DNA from: Schlegelella aquatica
GTDB lineage: Bacteria; Pseudomonadota; Gammaproteobacteria; Burkholderiales; Burkholderiaceae_C
NCBI RefSeq assembly: GCF_026013905.1
Contig: NZ_CP110257.1
Span: forward strand, 2,192,001-2,256,000
Length of the DNA stretch: 64,000 nt
Direction of reading: 5' to 3'
Part shown: positions 53,369-63,807 of the stretch, piece after piece
Numbering within the stretch: position 1 is the stretch's first letter
Layout: every line of letters begins with the position of its first letter
Made by a program: the position numbers and the translations under genes
Notes under the pieces: generated by a model
The model's input: only the letters and a program-made list of their open reading frames with translations
Database searches by the model: none
Told to the model about the DNA's origin: nothing

Positions 53369-54624
53369 ACGTGTGGCGCCCCGGCAATCGGATCCGCCTG
53401 CTGGAAAACGGCGAGGCCTACTACCCTCGGGTGTTCGAGGCGATCCGCGCCGCGCAGCGCGAGGTGCTGATCGAAACGTTCATCTTGTTCGACGACAAGG
53501 TGGGGCGCGCCTTGCGGGACGAGCTGATCGCCGCGGCGCGCCGGGGCGTGACGGTGCACCTCACCGTCGACGGCTACGGCTCCCCGGACCTCTCCGAGGA
53601 GTTCATCGAAGGCATGACGGCCGCGGGCGTGCACTTTCACGTGTTCGACCCGCAGCCCAAGTTGCTGGGCCTGCGAACCAACCTCTTCCGGCGCATGCAC
53701 CGCAAGATCGTGGTGGTCGATGCGACGCTGGCCTTCGTGGGTGGCATCAACTTCTCGCTCGATCACCTGCAGGAGTTCGGGCCCGAGGCCAAGCAGGACT
53801 ACGCGATCGAGATCGAGGGCCCGGTGGTGGCCGACATCCACGGATTCGCCGCGCAGGTGGTGGGCGGCACGCGCGAGCAGCATCGCCGGTGGTGGCACTG
53901 GCCGGGCCACCGGCACCTGGCGCCCGCCCCGCTCGACACCCAAGACGCCGTCGCGCTCTTCGTGGTGCGGGACAACCAGGGGCACCGCACCGACATCGAG
54001 GAGCACTACATCGACGCCCTGCGCCGCGCCAAGGGGAGAGCGCTGATCGCCAACGCCTACTTCTTCCCCGGCTATCGGCTGCTGCGCGAGCTGCGCAACG
54101 CGGCGCGCCGCGGCGTGGACGTGCGCCTCGTGCTGCAGGGTCAGCCGGACATGCGCTGGGTGCAGTTCTTCGGGCGCATGCTGTACGACTATCTGCTCAG
54201 GGAAGGCGTGCGGATCTACGAGTACTGCGAGCGCCCGCTGCACGGTAAGGTGGCCGTGATCGACGAAGAGTGGGCGACGGTGGGCTCGAGCAACCTCGAC
54301 CCCTTGAGCCTGGCGGTCAATCTCGAGGCGAACGTCGTCGTGCGCGATCGTGCCTTCGCGCAACGGCTGTACGAGCGGCTCGACGGGCTCGTGCGCAGCC
54401 ACTGCAGGCTCATCACATCCGAGGAGGTCTCGAGCCGCAACCCCTTGCGGCTGGCGCTCAGCTTCCTGGCCTACCACTTCGCGCGGCGCTTTCCGGCGTG
54501 GGTGGGCTTGCTGCCGGCCCACACGCCCAGGATGGAGCACATCCTGCCGCGCGAGGGCGATGCCGCGCTCGGCACGGCCGACCACGCACGCGAGACCGCG
54601 CCCAAGGAAGCGCACGGCCTGTGA
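53365..54624 (+). CDS. clsB: cardiolipin synthase B
   Basis: A 419-residue phospholipase D superfamily enzyme that makes cardiolipin from phosphatidylglycerol and, in E. coli ClsB, can also make phosphatidylglycerol. The HKD motifs are [17 protein letters not shown] and [19 protein letters not shown]. No N-terminal membrane helices are present, as in ClsB rather than ClsA. The start overlaps the upstream gene (ATGA) and the stop overlaps the next start (GTGA). It is the middle gene of the ybhP-clsB-ybhN cluster. Confidence 0.9.
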   Translation: MNVWRPGNRIRLLENGEAYYPRVFEAIRAAQREVLIETFILFDDKVGRALRDELIAAARRGVTVHLTVDGYGSPDLSEEFIEGMTAAGVHFHVFDPQPKLLGLRTNLFRRMHRKIVVVDATLAFVGGINFSLDHLQEFGPEAKQDYAIEIEGPVVADIHGFAAQVVGGTREQHRRWWHWPGHRHLAPAPLDTQDAVALFVVRDNQGHRTDIEEHYIDALRRAKGRALIANAYFFPGYRLLRELRNAARRGVDVRLVLQGQPDMRWVQFFGRMLYDYLLREGVRIYEYCERPLHGKVAVIDEEWATVGSSNLDPLSLAVNLEANVVVRDRAFAQRLYERLDGLVRSHCRLITSEEVSSRNPLRLALSFLAYHFARRFPAWVGLLPAHTPRMEHILPREGDAALGTADHARETAPKEAHGL

Positions 54625-55679
54625 CTGCAAGCACCGGCAAGAGCAGGCCCCAGGGCGCCGCCCGCAGCCCCCGCGCCACCGCGGAAAGAGGCGCGCCTTC
54701 TTCGCACCATGCGCCGCCCTCCGGCCGCGCCGGTGTCCCAGCCAGCGGCTGGCGGCGCCACTGGCCGCGTATCAAGCGCGTGCTGCCGTGGCTCTTCCTG
54801 GTGCTGGTGGTGACGCTCGTGGCCAACCAAGCGCGCGAGCTCGACTGGCAGGAGGTGCGCAAGGCGATCCGCCGGTACGACGCGATCACCCTCGCCTCGG
54901 CCGCCGGCATCGCGGCGGTGAGCTATGCGCTCTACAGCTGCTACGACCTGCTCTCACGCCGCTACGCGGGGCATCGCCTGCCGGCCGGCCGCGTGCTGGC
55001 CATTACCTTCGTCAGCTACGCCTTCAACCTGAACCTGGGCTCGCTCGTCGGCGGAGTGGGCTTCCGGCTGCGCCTGTACTCTCGCCTGGGGCTCGACCAG
55101 GCCCAGATCTCGCGGGTGCTCGGGTTCAGCGTGCTCACCAACTGGCTGGGCTACCTGCTGCTGGCCGGCACCGTGTTCGTCTCCGGCACGGTGGAACTGC
55201 CGCAGGACTGGAAGCTGGGCAGCACCGGACTGCGCTGGCTCGGGATCGCCCTTCTGGCCGTGGCGGCCGCCTACCTGGGCCTGTGCGCCTTCTCACGCCG
55301 TCGCAGCTACACCTGGCGCGGACACGAACTGGCCCTGCCCTCGTGGCCGCTGGCGCTCGCGCAGTTCGCGCTGTCCGCGTGCAACTGGCTGGCGATCGCC
55401 TGCGTCCTCTACGTGCTCTTTCGCCAACAGCTGGCCTTCGGCACGGTGGTGGCGGTGCTGATGGTGAGCGCCGTGGCAGGCGTGGTGACGCACGTGCCGG
55501 CCGGGTTGGGCGTGCTCGAGGCCGTGTTCATCGGTCTGCTGGGGTGGAAGTTCTCGCGCCCCGAGCTCGTCGCCACCCTGGTCGCGTACCGCGCCGTGTA
55601 CTACCTCGCGCCCCTGACGGTGGCGGCCGCGCTCTACGCGGTGCTCGAGTGGCGCGCCCGGCACCTGCGGGTGCAGTGA
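54621..55679 (+). CDS. YbhN-like membrane protein (lysylphosphatidylglycerol synthase TM region family)
   Basis: A 352-residue inner-membrane protein of the UPF0104/YbhN family, related to the transmembrane half of MprF. About eight hydrophobic segments are visible; the central FVSYAFNLNLGSLVGGVGFR is characteristic. Residues 1-50 are hydrophilic and low-complexity. It has no catalytic lysyl-transferase domain. The GTG start overlaps the clsB stop. A role in lipid transport or flipping is inferred. Confidence 0.88.
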   Translation: MTASTGKSRPQGAARSPRATAERGAPSSHHAPPSGRAGVPASGWRRHWPRIKRVLPWLFLVLVVTLVANQARELDWQEVRKAIRRYDAITLASAAGIAAVSYALYSCYDLLSRRYAGHRLPAGRVLAITFVSYAFNLNLGSLVGGVGFRLRLYSRLGLDQAQISRVLGFSVLTNWLGYLLLAGTVFVSGTVELPQDWKLGSTGLRWLGIALLAVAAAYLGLCAFSRRRSYTWRGHELALPSWPLALAQFALSACNWLAIACVLYVLFRQQLAFGTVVAVLMVSAVAGVVTHVPAGLGVLEAVFIGLLGWKFSRPELVATLVAYRAVYYLAPLTVAAALYAVLEWRARHLRVQ

Positions 55680-55690
55680 GGCGCTCGCAT

Positions 55691-55912
55691 CTACTGCTTG
55701 GTGGCCGAGAACGGCGCGACGATGCCCGCGCTTTCCGAGAGCTCCGCCAACATGGCGCGGGCGACGGGATGCAGGGCCTCGTTGTGCGAGGCCGCTTCGA
55801 GTGCGGAGGCGAACAAGGGCATGTTGGCGCGCGACGAAGCGGCCAAGGCCAGCAAGGACTGGCGCAGAACCTGTTGGAGGATGTCGAGGGTCTCGCTTTG
55901 GACGGCGTTCAT
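55691..55912 (-). CDS. small helical hypothetical protein, 73 aa
   Basis: No named family. The 73-residue protein is mostly helical by composition (ETLDILQQVLRQSLLALAAS, then SALEAASHNEALHPVARAML). It lacks a signal and membrane helix. The start (MNAVQSETL) gives a compact product. It is convergent with the YbhN-like gene, 11 bases away. It is probably real but poorly supported. Confidence 0.5.
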   Translation of the reverse strand: MNAVQSETLDILQQVLRQSLLALAASSRANMPLFASALEAASHNEALHPVARAMLAELSESAGIVAPFSATKQ

Positions 55913-56116
55913 GGGCGGTGCGAGTGGAATCGTGGTCGGGCGGGTGCGCGGCGGGCGCGTCAGATGCCCGCGAGCACGCGGCGTACCCGGCAGCCGCACG
56001 GCAGACCCTCTTGCTCGATCTTGGGGGAGCGTCGCGACGCCGCCTTGTAGGCATGGGCTGACAGCGGCGTCGGACACGTGGGGATTCGCCGTCGTGTCAT
56101 GGAGTCCTAGCATGCT

Positions 56117-56446
56117 GTGCATTCCGACTTCTGCATCGACGGCACAATTGACATGGAGCGTTCCACTTGCGGGAAGTACCTCGTGCTGGTGGGTGACGAG
56201 CAGTCACCGCGCGCACTGCTGTTCGGCGGCACCTTCGACTATCTGGCCGAGCTGGAGTACGACAGCCTGACGGTGGCTCATCTCGTGCAAGGGGGCCGCC
56301 CGTGCCGCCCGCCGCAACCCCTGCGCCGCAACCGCCTGCTGGCCCAAGCCGAGGACGGTCTGGTGCGTTGCTATCACTTGGGAGACTGGAAGACCCGTCG
56401 CGAGGCCGAGAAGGCCCACCACCAGGGCGAGGTGTCGCAAGCCTAG
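56117..56446 (+). CDS. hypothetical protein, 109 aa
   Basis: Unrecognised. The protein (or a 97-residue form starting at MERSTCGKYLVL, 56153) has a beta-rich opening (YLVLVGDEQSPRALLFGGTF) and a basic C-terminal half. A tryptophan near residue 90 (HLGDWKTRREAEKAHH) is notable. No signal or membrane segment. Neighbours give no clue. The coding call rests only on plausible composition and length. Confidence 0.45.
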   Translation: MHSDFCIDGTIDMERSTCGKYLVLVGDEQSPRALLFGGTFDYLAELEYDSLTVAHLVQGGRPCRPPQPLRRNRLLAQAEDGLVRCYHLGDWKTRREAEKAHHQGEVSQA

Positions 56447-56545
56447 CGAAGCCCCTCGGTGTGCGGCCCCGCGAGCCTCACCGCGGTCGCAGATCGGCGG
56501 CAGATCGGCCGCCAAGGCGCCCTCGGTGGGGCACCAGGCCGACGG

Positions 56546-56872
56546 CTACAGCGGCGCCTCCACCACCTCTCGGACTTCCCATTCGATGGCCGACGAGGCG
56601 TACTCGTCACGTCCGGCCTGAAGGAGCACGCCCGGCCCTCGGCTGCCCGCCTCGACCGAGGCCGGGTCCAGGCCCTGGAGCACCACGGCCGCGCCCATGT
56701 CCTTGGCCACGAGGAGCAGCGTGTCGCCGTCGCGGCACTCCAGCGGCCCGTCGTGCCAGCGCAGCAGGCCTTGGGACTCGTCGGCAAGCCAGCGGTCGTG
56801 CCGCAGCTCGAAGCGTGCGGTCACGCCGGCCGGCAACAGCAATTGACCCAGGACGAGGCGCCGGTCATCCAT
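56546..56872 (-). CDS. hypothetical protein overlapping the DUF502 gene, 108 aa
   Basis: An unrecognised 108-residue, probably all-beta soluble protein. Its ATG overlaps the end of the DUF502 gene by eight bases on the same strand, which supports a real co-translated gene. The sequence contains RHDRWLADESQGLLRWHDGP and GDTLLLVAKDMGAAVVLQGL, resembling beta-hairpin repeats of a cupin or immunity-type fold, but I cannot assign it. Confidence 0.55.
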   Translation of the reverse strand: MDDRRLVLGQLLLPAGVTARFELRHDRWLADESQGLLRWHDGPLECRDGDTLLLVAKDMGAAVVLQGLDPASVEAGSRGPGVLLQAGRDEYASSAIEWEVREVVEAPL

Positions 56873-57542
56873 GCGGTGTTCCCCCGGTCGGAAAGCTCTT
56901 GAGGTATTGCGACGAAGACACGCCCATCGAGACGTAGATGCTCGTCACCGCCTCGACACCGAGATCGGCAGGTTGCACCCACTCCTGCGGCACGTAGAGC
57001 AGGCCGCCGCCGATGGGCACCGGCGCGGTGGGGATGAGCACCGCCAGATAGGGCCGGCCGTTGAGTTCCACCGGCGTGGGCCCCGACAGCAGACCGAGCA
57101 CCGCCGCCCCGCCCGGTCCACCGAAATGGCACCACACCGGGCTCATCGACTTGAGCCCTTCCTTGCCGTCCTTCTTCGTCACGAGGGCGACGAACCGGTC
57201 GATCACATCGTAGATGGTGCGCACCACCGGGATGCGCAGCAGCATCGTATTGACGGCGCGCCGCAACCCGCGCTGCACACCGGATTCCACTGCCAGACCG
57301 AGCAGGAACACGAAGGCCAGCACGATCACGATGCCGAACAGGTAGGCAATGGCCTCCGAACCGGCCACGCCGACGCCGATGCCGATGAGGATGCTGCCGA
57401 GGATGCTGTGGGGCCCGAGCCAGTGATAGACGAGCATCCCCATCCAGACGAGGACGGTGATCGTCACAGCCAGGGGCAGCACGGCCAGCAGGCCGGTGAC
57501 GAAGGTGCGGGCGAGGGAACGCAGACGAACGGGCAGCGGCAT
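56865..57542 (-). CDS. DUF502 family membrane protein
   Basis: A 225-residue protein of the DUF502 family, function unknown. Two hydrophobic regions near residues 12-35 and 60-80 span the membrane. The conserved parts are the LLRIPVVRTIYDVIDRFVALV segment (first 20 residues of it: LLRIPVVRTIYDVIDRFVAL) and the GLLYVPQEWVQPADLGVEAV region. It has a plausible ATG at MPLPVRLRS. It overlaps the small downstream gene. Confidence 0.85.
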   Translation of the reverse strand: MPLPVRLRSLARTFVTGLLAVLPLAVTITVLVWMGMLVYHWLGPHSILGSILIGIGVGVAGSEAIAYLFGIVIVLAFVFLLGLAVESGVQRGLRRAVNTMLLRIPVVRTIYDVIDRFVALVTKKDGKEGLKSMSPVWCHFGGPGGAAVLGLLSGPTPVELNGRPYLAVLIPTAPVPIGGGLLYVPQEWVQPADLGVEAVTSIYVSMGVSSSQYLKSFPTGGTPHG

Positions 57543-57688
57543 GGTCTTCCACAGGCGATAGGCTGCCCGCAGCCGACGGACGGCCGAGGGCACCGGCCCT
57601 ATTGTGGGGCCGAAGCGCGCGCCGCCTGCTGCCGCCTCGGGCCGGGGCCTCGGCGGAGTACCGCCCGGCGAGGGGTCCGAAGGGGGAC

Positions 57689-59330
<1,642 letters not shown>

Positions 59331-59577
59331 GGTGTTCGTCTCCCTGGCTTTGCTGGAGCGCCGAGGCGGTCGGAACCGTCGGCGTCTTCCTGCAGCCCGC
59401 GCCGTGCTGCCGGATCGGGTGGCCGGTCCACGAGAGGGCTGCCTGACTCTACTCAGGCTGGCCGGCGCAGGCCACGCCCATCTCGGGGGTTTGGCGCGGC
59501 AGCCGCGGGGCACAGGGCCTGGACCGGAAGGACTCGCGCCCACCGGCCCCGGCGGGAGCCGCCGGCTCCGCTGGCTT

Positions 59578-60516
59578 TCAGCCTCGCCGCGGCGCGTCGG
59601 ACAGGCCGGCCTCGTCGATCGCCTGCTGCAGCATGTCGAGAAAGGCCCGCGTGCGGGCCGGGACGAGGCGCCGGCCGGGCATGACGGCCCAGGCCTGGGT
59701 GCGGGGCAGGCACCACTCGGGCAACACGCGCACCAGCGAAGGCCGCTGTCCTGCCTGCACCGGGCAGGCCTGCCGTACCACGGTGTGCGGCAGCGCAACG
59801 ATGCCCGCGCCTTGCTCGGCCAGGCGCATCAGCAGCGGAGGCGAGTTGGCGATGACGCGCGGTGGCGCCAGCCCCTTCCATCCTTCCTCGCCGCGGGCGA
59901 GCTGCCAAGGCCACGCGTCTCCCGCGCGGGTGCGCAGCGTCAGGCCCTGATGAGCGTGCAACTCCTCGGGCTCTCGCGGCTCCCCGTGGAGCGCCAGGTA
60001 GTACGGGGACGCGTACAGCCCCCATTCGTGGTCGAAAAGCCGGCGCGCGACGAGACTGGCGTCGTCTTCCAGCTCGCCCATGCGGATCGCCAGGTCGTAG
60101 TTCTCGCCGATCAGATCGACCCGCCGCGGCGTGATGTCGAGCTCGAGCGAGACTTGTGGGTAGCGCGTCAGGAACTGCCTGAGCAGCAGCTCGACGTCCA
60201 GCCCGGCAAGGTCGCCTGGCAGCGAGACCTTGAGCCGGCCGCTGGGCTGGGCCTGCCGGTGCAACGCGAGCGCCTGTGCCGCCTCCACTTCGCTTGCGAC
60301 CTGCCGCGCGTGCTCCAGCAGATGACGGCCGAAATCGGTGAGGCTCAGTTTGCGCGTGGTGCGCAGAAGCAGTTGCTCGCCCAACAAGCGCTCCAGCGCG
60401 GCCAGACGCCGCGACACGCTGCTCTTGGGCAGGCCCAGGCGCTCGGCAGCCCGCGTGAAGCTGCCGGTGTCGGCGACCCTGGCGAAGAGCAGCAGGTCGT
60501 TCGGATCGATCTGCAA
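59578..60516 (-). CDS. LysR-family transcriptional regulator
   Basis: A 312-residue LysR-type regulator. The N-terminal winged helix-turn-helix reads TGSFTRAAERLGLPKSSVSR near residues 15-40, followed by the linker helix and a periplasmic-binding-like effector domain. The TTG start is chosen for its GAGGGAAC ribosome site; an ATG 17 codons upstream is the alternative. It is divergent from azoR and pirin and probably controls them through the dyad at 60529-60551. Confidence 0.85.
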   Translation of the reverse strand: MQIDPNDLLLFARVADTGSFTRAAERLGLPKSSVSRRLAALERLLGEQLLLRTTRKLSLTDFGRHLLEHARQVASEVEAAQALALHRQAQPSGRLKVSLPGDLAGLDVELLLRQFLTRYPQVSLELDITPRRVDLIGENYDLAIRMGELEDDASLVARRLFDHEWGLYASPYYLALHGEPREPEELHAHQGLTLRTRAGDAWPWQLARGEEGWKGLAPPRVIANSPPLLMRLAEQGAGIVALPHTVVRQACPVQAGQRPSLVRVLPEWCLPRTQAWAVMPGRRLVPARTRAFLDMLQQAIDEAGLSDAPRRG

Positions 60517-60528
60517 GATTGTTCCCTC

Positions 60529-60551
60529 AGCGGAACGATCTAATGTCCGCT
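60529..60551. promoter_or_regulatory. dyad in the LysR/azoR intergenic region
   Basis: AGCGGA (60529-60534) is repeated in inverse as TCCGCT (60546-60551), separated by 11 bases. This spacing and location fit a LysR-type binding site between the regulator and its divergent target. It lies just upstream of the preferred LysR start and overlaps its upstream alternative. Confidence 0.45.
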
Positions 60552-60633
60552 GGCCGCTTTTTATCACCCTTTGGCACCAATAGAGTGATCTCCATCGTCA
60601 ACCCCGGGCCCTGCCCGGCCAGGAGATCGGAAG

Positions 60634-61245
60634 ATGAACATCCTGCAAGTCAACTCCAGCGCCCGCACCGAAGGCTCTCACTCCACCGCGCTGGCCGCCC
60701 GGCTGGTGGAACGGCTGCGCGAAGCCCGGCCCGACGCTCGCCTGGTCGTGCGCGACTTGTCGCGCCGGCCGCACCCGGCCCTGGACGAGGCGGCCCTCCA
60801 GGCGCTGTTCACGCCCGAGGACGCCCGCACACCGGAGCAGGCGCGTCGCGTGGCGATGGACGACGCGCTGATCGAGGAGATCCAGGGCGCCGACGTGGTC
60901 GTGCTGGCCGTTCCGATGTACAACTTCGGCGTGCCCGCTGCGCTCAAGAACTGGATCGATGCGATCTCGCGTGCGCGCGTCACCTTCCGCTACACCGAGC
61001 ACGGCCCCGAAGGTCTGCTCACCGGCAAGAAGGTGTATGTCGTGCTGACGCGCGGCGGACAGTACCGCGACACGCCGGCCGATACCCAGGTGCCCTATCT
61101 GCGCATGGTGCTCGCCTTCCTGGGGATGACGGACGTGGAGTTCATCTACGCCGAGGGGCTGGCGCTGGGGGCCGAGGCCGAGCGCGAGGCGATTGCCGCC
61201 GCGCGGGCGCGCATCGACGCGATCACCGAGCCGCTCGCCGTTTGA
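60634..61245 (+). CDS. azoR: FMN-dependent NADH:quinone oxidoreductase/azoreductase
   Basis: A 203-residue flavodoxin-like reductase of the AzoR family, which reduces quinones and azo dyes with NAD(P)H. The FMN phosphate loop is [11 protein letters not shown] near residues 8-18. The flavin-binding [16 protein letters not shown] and the TRGGQYR loop are both present. It is divergent from the LysR gene and followed 19 bases on by a pirin, a common LysR-azoR-pirin arrangement suggesting response to quinone or oxidative stress. Confidence 0.92.
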   Translation: MNILQVNSSARTEGSHSTALAARLVERLREARPDARLVVRDLSRRPHPALDEAALQALFTPEDARTPEQARRVAMDDALIEEIQGADVVVLAVPMYNFGVPAALKNWIDAISRARVTFRYTEHGPEGLLTGKKVYVVLTRGGQYRDTPADTQVPYLRMVLAFLGMTDVEFIYAEGLALGAEAEREAIAAARARIDAITEPLAV

Positions 61246-61264
61246 CCGTACGAGGAGCCTTGCC

Positions 61265-62152
61265 GTGAACACACCGACGCCTTCCGTCCCCCTCGCCACG
61301 GACGCGGTCCGCCGCCCCCGCGTGGTCGAGCAGCTCGTGCGCGGCACACCGGGGTCCGACGGCGCGGGGGTGAAGCTCACCCGCGTGCTGGCCCAGCCGT
61401 TGCAGCGGCGGCTGGATCCGTTTCTCATGCTGGACGCCTTCGGCAGCGACGACCCGCGGGACTACGGTGCGGGCTTTCCGGACCACCCGCACCGCGGCTT
61501 CGAGACCGTCACCTACATGATCACCGGGCGCATGCGCCACCGCGACAGCGCCGGGCACGAGGGATTGTTGCAGTCGGGCGGCGTGCAGTGGATGACGGCC
61601 GGGCGCGGCCTCATCCACTCGGAGATGCCCGAGCAGGAGGAGGGCCGCATGGAAGGCTTCCAACTGTGGCTGAACCTGCCTGCCGACGAGAAGATGTGCG
61701 AGCCGTGGTACCGCGACATCCAGCCGGCCGAAATCCCGCAGTTCGATCTGCCGGGCGTGCGGGTGCGCGTGATCGCCGGCCAGAGCCACGGGGTGGCGGG
61801 GGCGGTGTCGCGCGAGCGCACGCAGCCGCTGTACCTGGACGTGCACTTGGAGCCGCAGGCCTCCTTCGCGCAGGCGCTGCCCGCCTCGCACAACGCCTTC
61901 GCCTACGTCTACCGAGGTCGATTGCGCACCGGCGGGCGGGAGGTGCCGGTCCGGCACATGGCGATCTTCGGCAACGAAGAGCACGCCGACGGCATCGTCC
62001 TGCACGCCGCCGAGGAGCCGGCCCGGGCGCTGTTGATCGCGGGGCAGCCGTTGGGCGAGCCGATCGTGCAGTACGGACCGTTCGTGATGAACTCGCACGA
62101 GCAGATCCACCAGGCGGTCGAGGACTTCCGCGCGGGCCGTCTGGGCCGCTGA
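61265..62152 (+). CDS. pirin family protein
   Basis: A 295-residue bicupin of the pirin family. The iron-binding N-terminal cupin carries HPHRGFETVTYMI and GGVQWMTAGRGLIHSEMP. Some bacterial pirins have quercetinase activity; others act as regulators. The GTG start has a GAGGAG ribosome site. It is probably co-transcribed with azoR. Confidence 0.92.
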   Translation: MNTPTPSVPLATDAVRRPRVVEQLVRGTPGSDGAGVKLTRVLAQPLQRRLDPFLMLDAFGSDDPRDYGAGFPDHPHRGFETVTYMITGRMRHRDSAGHEGLLQSGGVQWMTAGRGLIHSEMPEQEEGRMEGFQLWLNLPADEKMCEPWYRDIQPAEIPQFDLPGVRVRVIAGQSHGVAGAVSRERTQPLYLDVHLEPQASFAQALPASHNAFAYVYRGRLRTGGREVPVRHMAIFGNEEHADGIVLHAAEEPARALLIAGQPLGEPIVQYGPFVMNSHEQIHQAVEDFRAGRLGR

Positions 62153-62286
62153 GCCGCCGCGCGCCGGACTTGCGGGCGCGAGCAGGAGCGGCGCTGTCGC
62201 CCTGGGCGCGGGCGGCAGGTGTTTCGACCCACTCGCACCGGGGTCTGTCGCCGGGCTGCGGTCGCCGGGGGGAGTAGCATGGGCGC

Positions 62287-62718
62287 ATGGCCCGAAGCGC
62301 CGGTGCGATGCACTTTCTCGTCGTGGAAGACAACCCGGTCAACCAGCTGCTGGCCAGCGAGATGCTGCGGGCGCTCGGATACCCGGTGCGCACCGCCGAC
62401 GACGGGGTGCATGCCATCGAGTCGTCCCGCAGCGATCCGCCCTTGGCGGTGCTGATGGATGTTCAGATGCCCCGTCTGGACGGTCTGGCGACGATGCGGG
62501 AGCTTCGGCGCCTGCAAACACAGGGGGAGTTGCCCGCCTTTCCGATCATCGTCTGCAGCGCCTTTTATGCACCGGCCGAGCGTACCGCCTGCTTTGCCGC
62601 CGGCGCCGACGGCTTCGTGACGAAGCCGCTGATGCTGGCGAAGCTGGGCGCCGAGATCTTCCGCGTGCTCAAGGGCCAGAGCGACGACCGGCCCCCGGGG
62701 GGCCGCCCCCGTGCCTGA
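62287..62718 (+). CDS. single-domain response regulator (receiver only)
   Basis: A 143-residue CheY-like receiver. The acidic pair Glu14-Asp15, the phospho-acceptor Asp58 in MDVQMP, Ser91 and Lys113 (TKPL) are all in place. There is no output domain, and the C-terminal tail is Pro/Gly/Arg-rich. No histidine kinase is in the window, so its partner is elsewhere. A second ATG at 62308 is an alternative start. Confidence 0.88.
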   Translation: MARSAGAMHFLVVEDNPVNQLLASEMLRALGYPVRTADDGVHAIESSRSDPPLAVLMDVQMPRLDGLATMRELRRLQTQGELPAFPIIVCSAFYAPAERTACFAAGADGFVTKPLMLAKLGAEIFRVLKGQSDDRPPGGRPRA

Positions 62719-62745
62719 AACCCGCCGCCCGGCCGCAGCCTCCCT

Positions 62746-63483
62746 ATGACCCTTGCAAGCTCTGCGCCCCTGCCGCCCACCCCCCACGTCTTGAGCAAGA
62801 CGGTCGTGTCCCCTCACCTCGCACTGCCGTTTCGCCTCAGAGCCGCCCACGCCGGCGCGACGCGGCGGCCCCTGTTGCTCCTTCTGCACGGCGCCGGGGG
62901 GGACGAGTCCAGCCTGGCCCCGCTCGTGCCTTTGCTGCCCCCGGACGTCGGGGTGGCGCTGGTGCGCGCGCCCCTCGCGGCCGCGCAAGGAGGCTATGCC
63001 TGGTACACCCTGCGGGAAACCGCCCTCGGCCTGCGGCCCGACACCGACCAGGCCGAGGCGGCCCGGCAACTCCTGCTGCGCTTCATCGACCAACTGCGGC
63101 AGGTGCACCCCTTCGACCCCCGGCAGCTCTACGTGGCCGGGTTCAGCCAGGGGGCGGTCATCGCGGCGAGCGTCGGCCTCACACGGCCCGACAAGGTCGC
63201 GGCCATCGGCATGCTGAGCGGACGCATCCTCTCGCAAGTGAAGTGGCAGCTCGCCCCCACCGACCAGCTCGCGCGTCTGCACGCCTTCCTCGCGCACGGC
63301 GGGGCCGACGACGTCATCCCCTGCGAGCATGCGGTGGACACGATGCACACCCTGGCCGAGCACCGTGTGCGGCTGGTCTACCGCGACTACCCGGGCGGGC
63401 ACGAGATCTCGCACGAGATGGCCCGCGACTTCGCCGCCTGGGTCGCCCAGCGCGCACGCGTGGCGTACGAGCCGCCACGCTGA
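62746..63483 (+). CDS. alpha/beta hydrolase (phospholipase/carboxylesterase type)
   Basis: A 245-residue serine esterase of the phospholipase/carboxylesterase group. The nucleophile Ser134 is in GFSQGAVIA, the oxyanion-hole region in LLLHGAGGDESS, and the Asp/His partners in HGGADDVIP and GGHEIS. Substrate unknown; short-chain esters are inferred. It follows the response regulator by 27 bases. Confidence 0.87.
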   Translation: MTLASSAPLPPTPHVLSKTVVSPHLALPFRLRAAHAGATRRPLLLLLHGAGGDESSLAPLVPLLPPDVGVALVRAPLAAAQGGYAWYTLRETALGLRPDTDQAEAARQLLLRFIDQLRQVHPFDPRQLYVAGFSQGAVIAASVGLTRPDKVAAIGMLSGRILSQVKWQLAPTDQLARLHAFLAHGGADDVIPCEHAVDTMHTLAEHRVRLVYRDYPGGHEISHEMARDFAAWVAQRARVAYEPPR

Positions 63484-63807
63484 CGCTCCGGCCGGCTCGC
63501 CGGCACCCTCGATCCTCGGCGGGGCGACGGGCCCGGGCGAGGGCCGCTGTCTTGCGTTCTTACTTACCCGCATGCCGCTGCGGGCCCCTGCGGCCTCGAC
63601 GCTCGCGCTTCGCGTCCAGCCCCGCCTTGTCTACTGGGGATGTTCCTCCGCCCGAACGCGGGGACCGCTGGGCACGCCCTCTGCTACTTCAGCTGCAGAG
63701 GGATCGGGCCGGGCCGCCGGGGCTCATCTCGCGGCCCCTACTCGACGCGCCGGCCCTGCGGCCCCCTCGTTGTGTGCAACGTTTTCACGGAGGAAAGGAA
63801 CCAGAAG
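63484..63807. other. intergenic region before the secreted-protein gene
   Basis: This 324-base gap contains one hairpin: CCCTCTGC (63677-63684) with GCAGAGGG (63695-63702) and a 10-base loop, without a clear T run. The right end holds the leader and GGAGGAAAGGAA ribosome site of the next gene. Nothing else is recognised. Confidence 0.45.
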
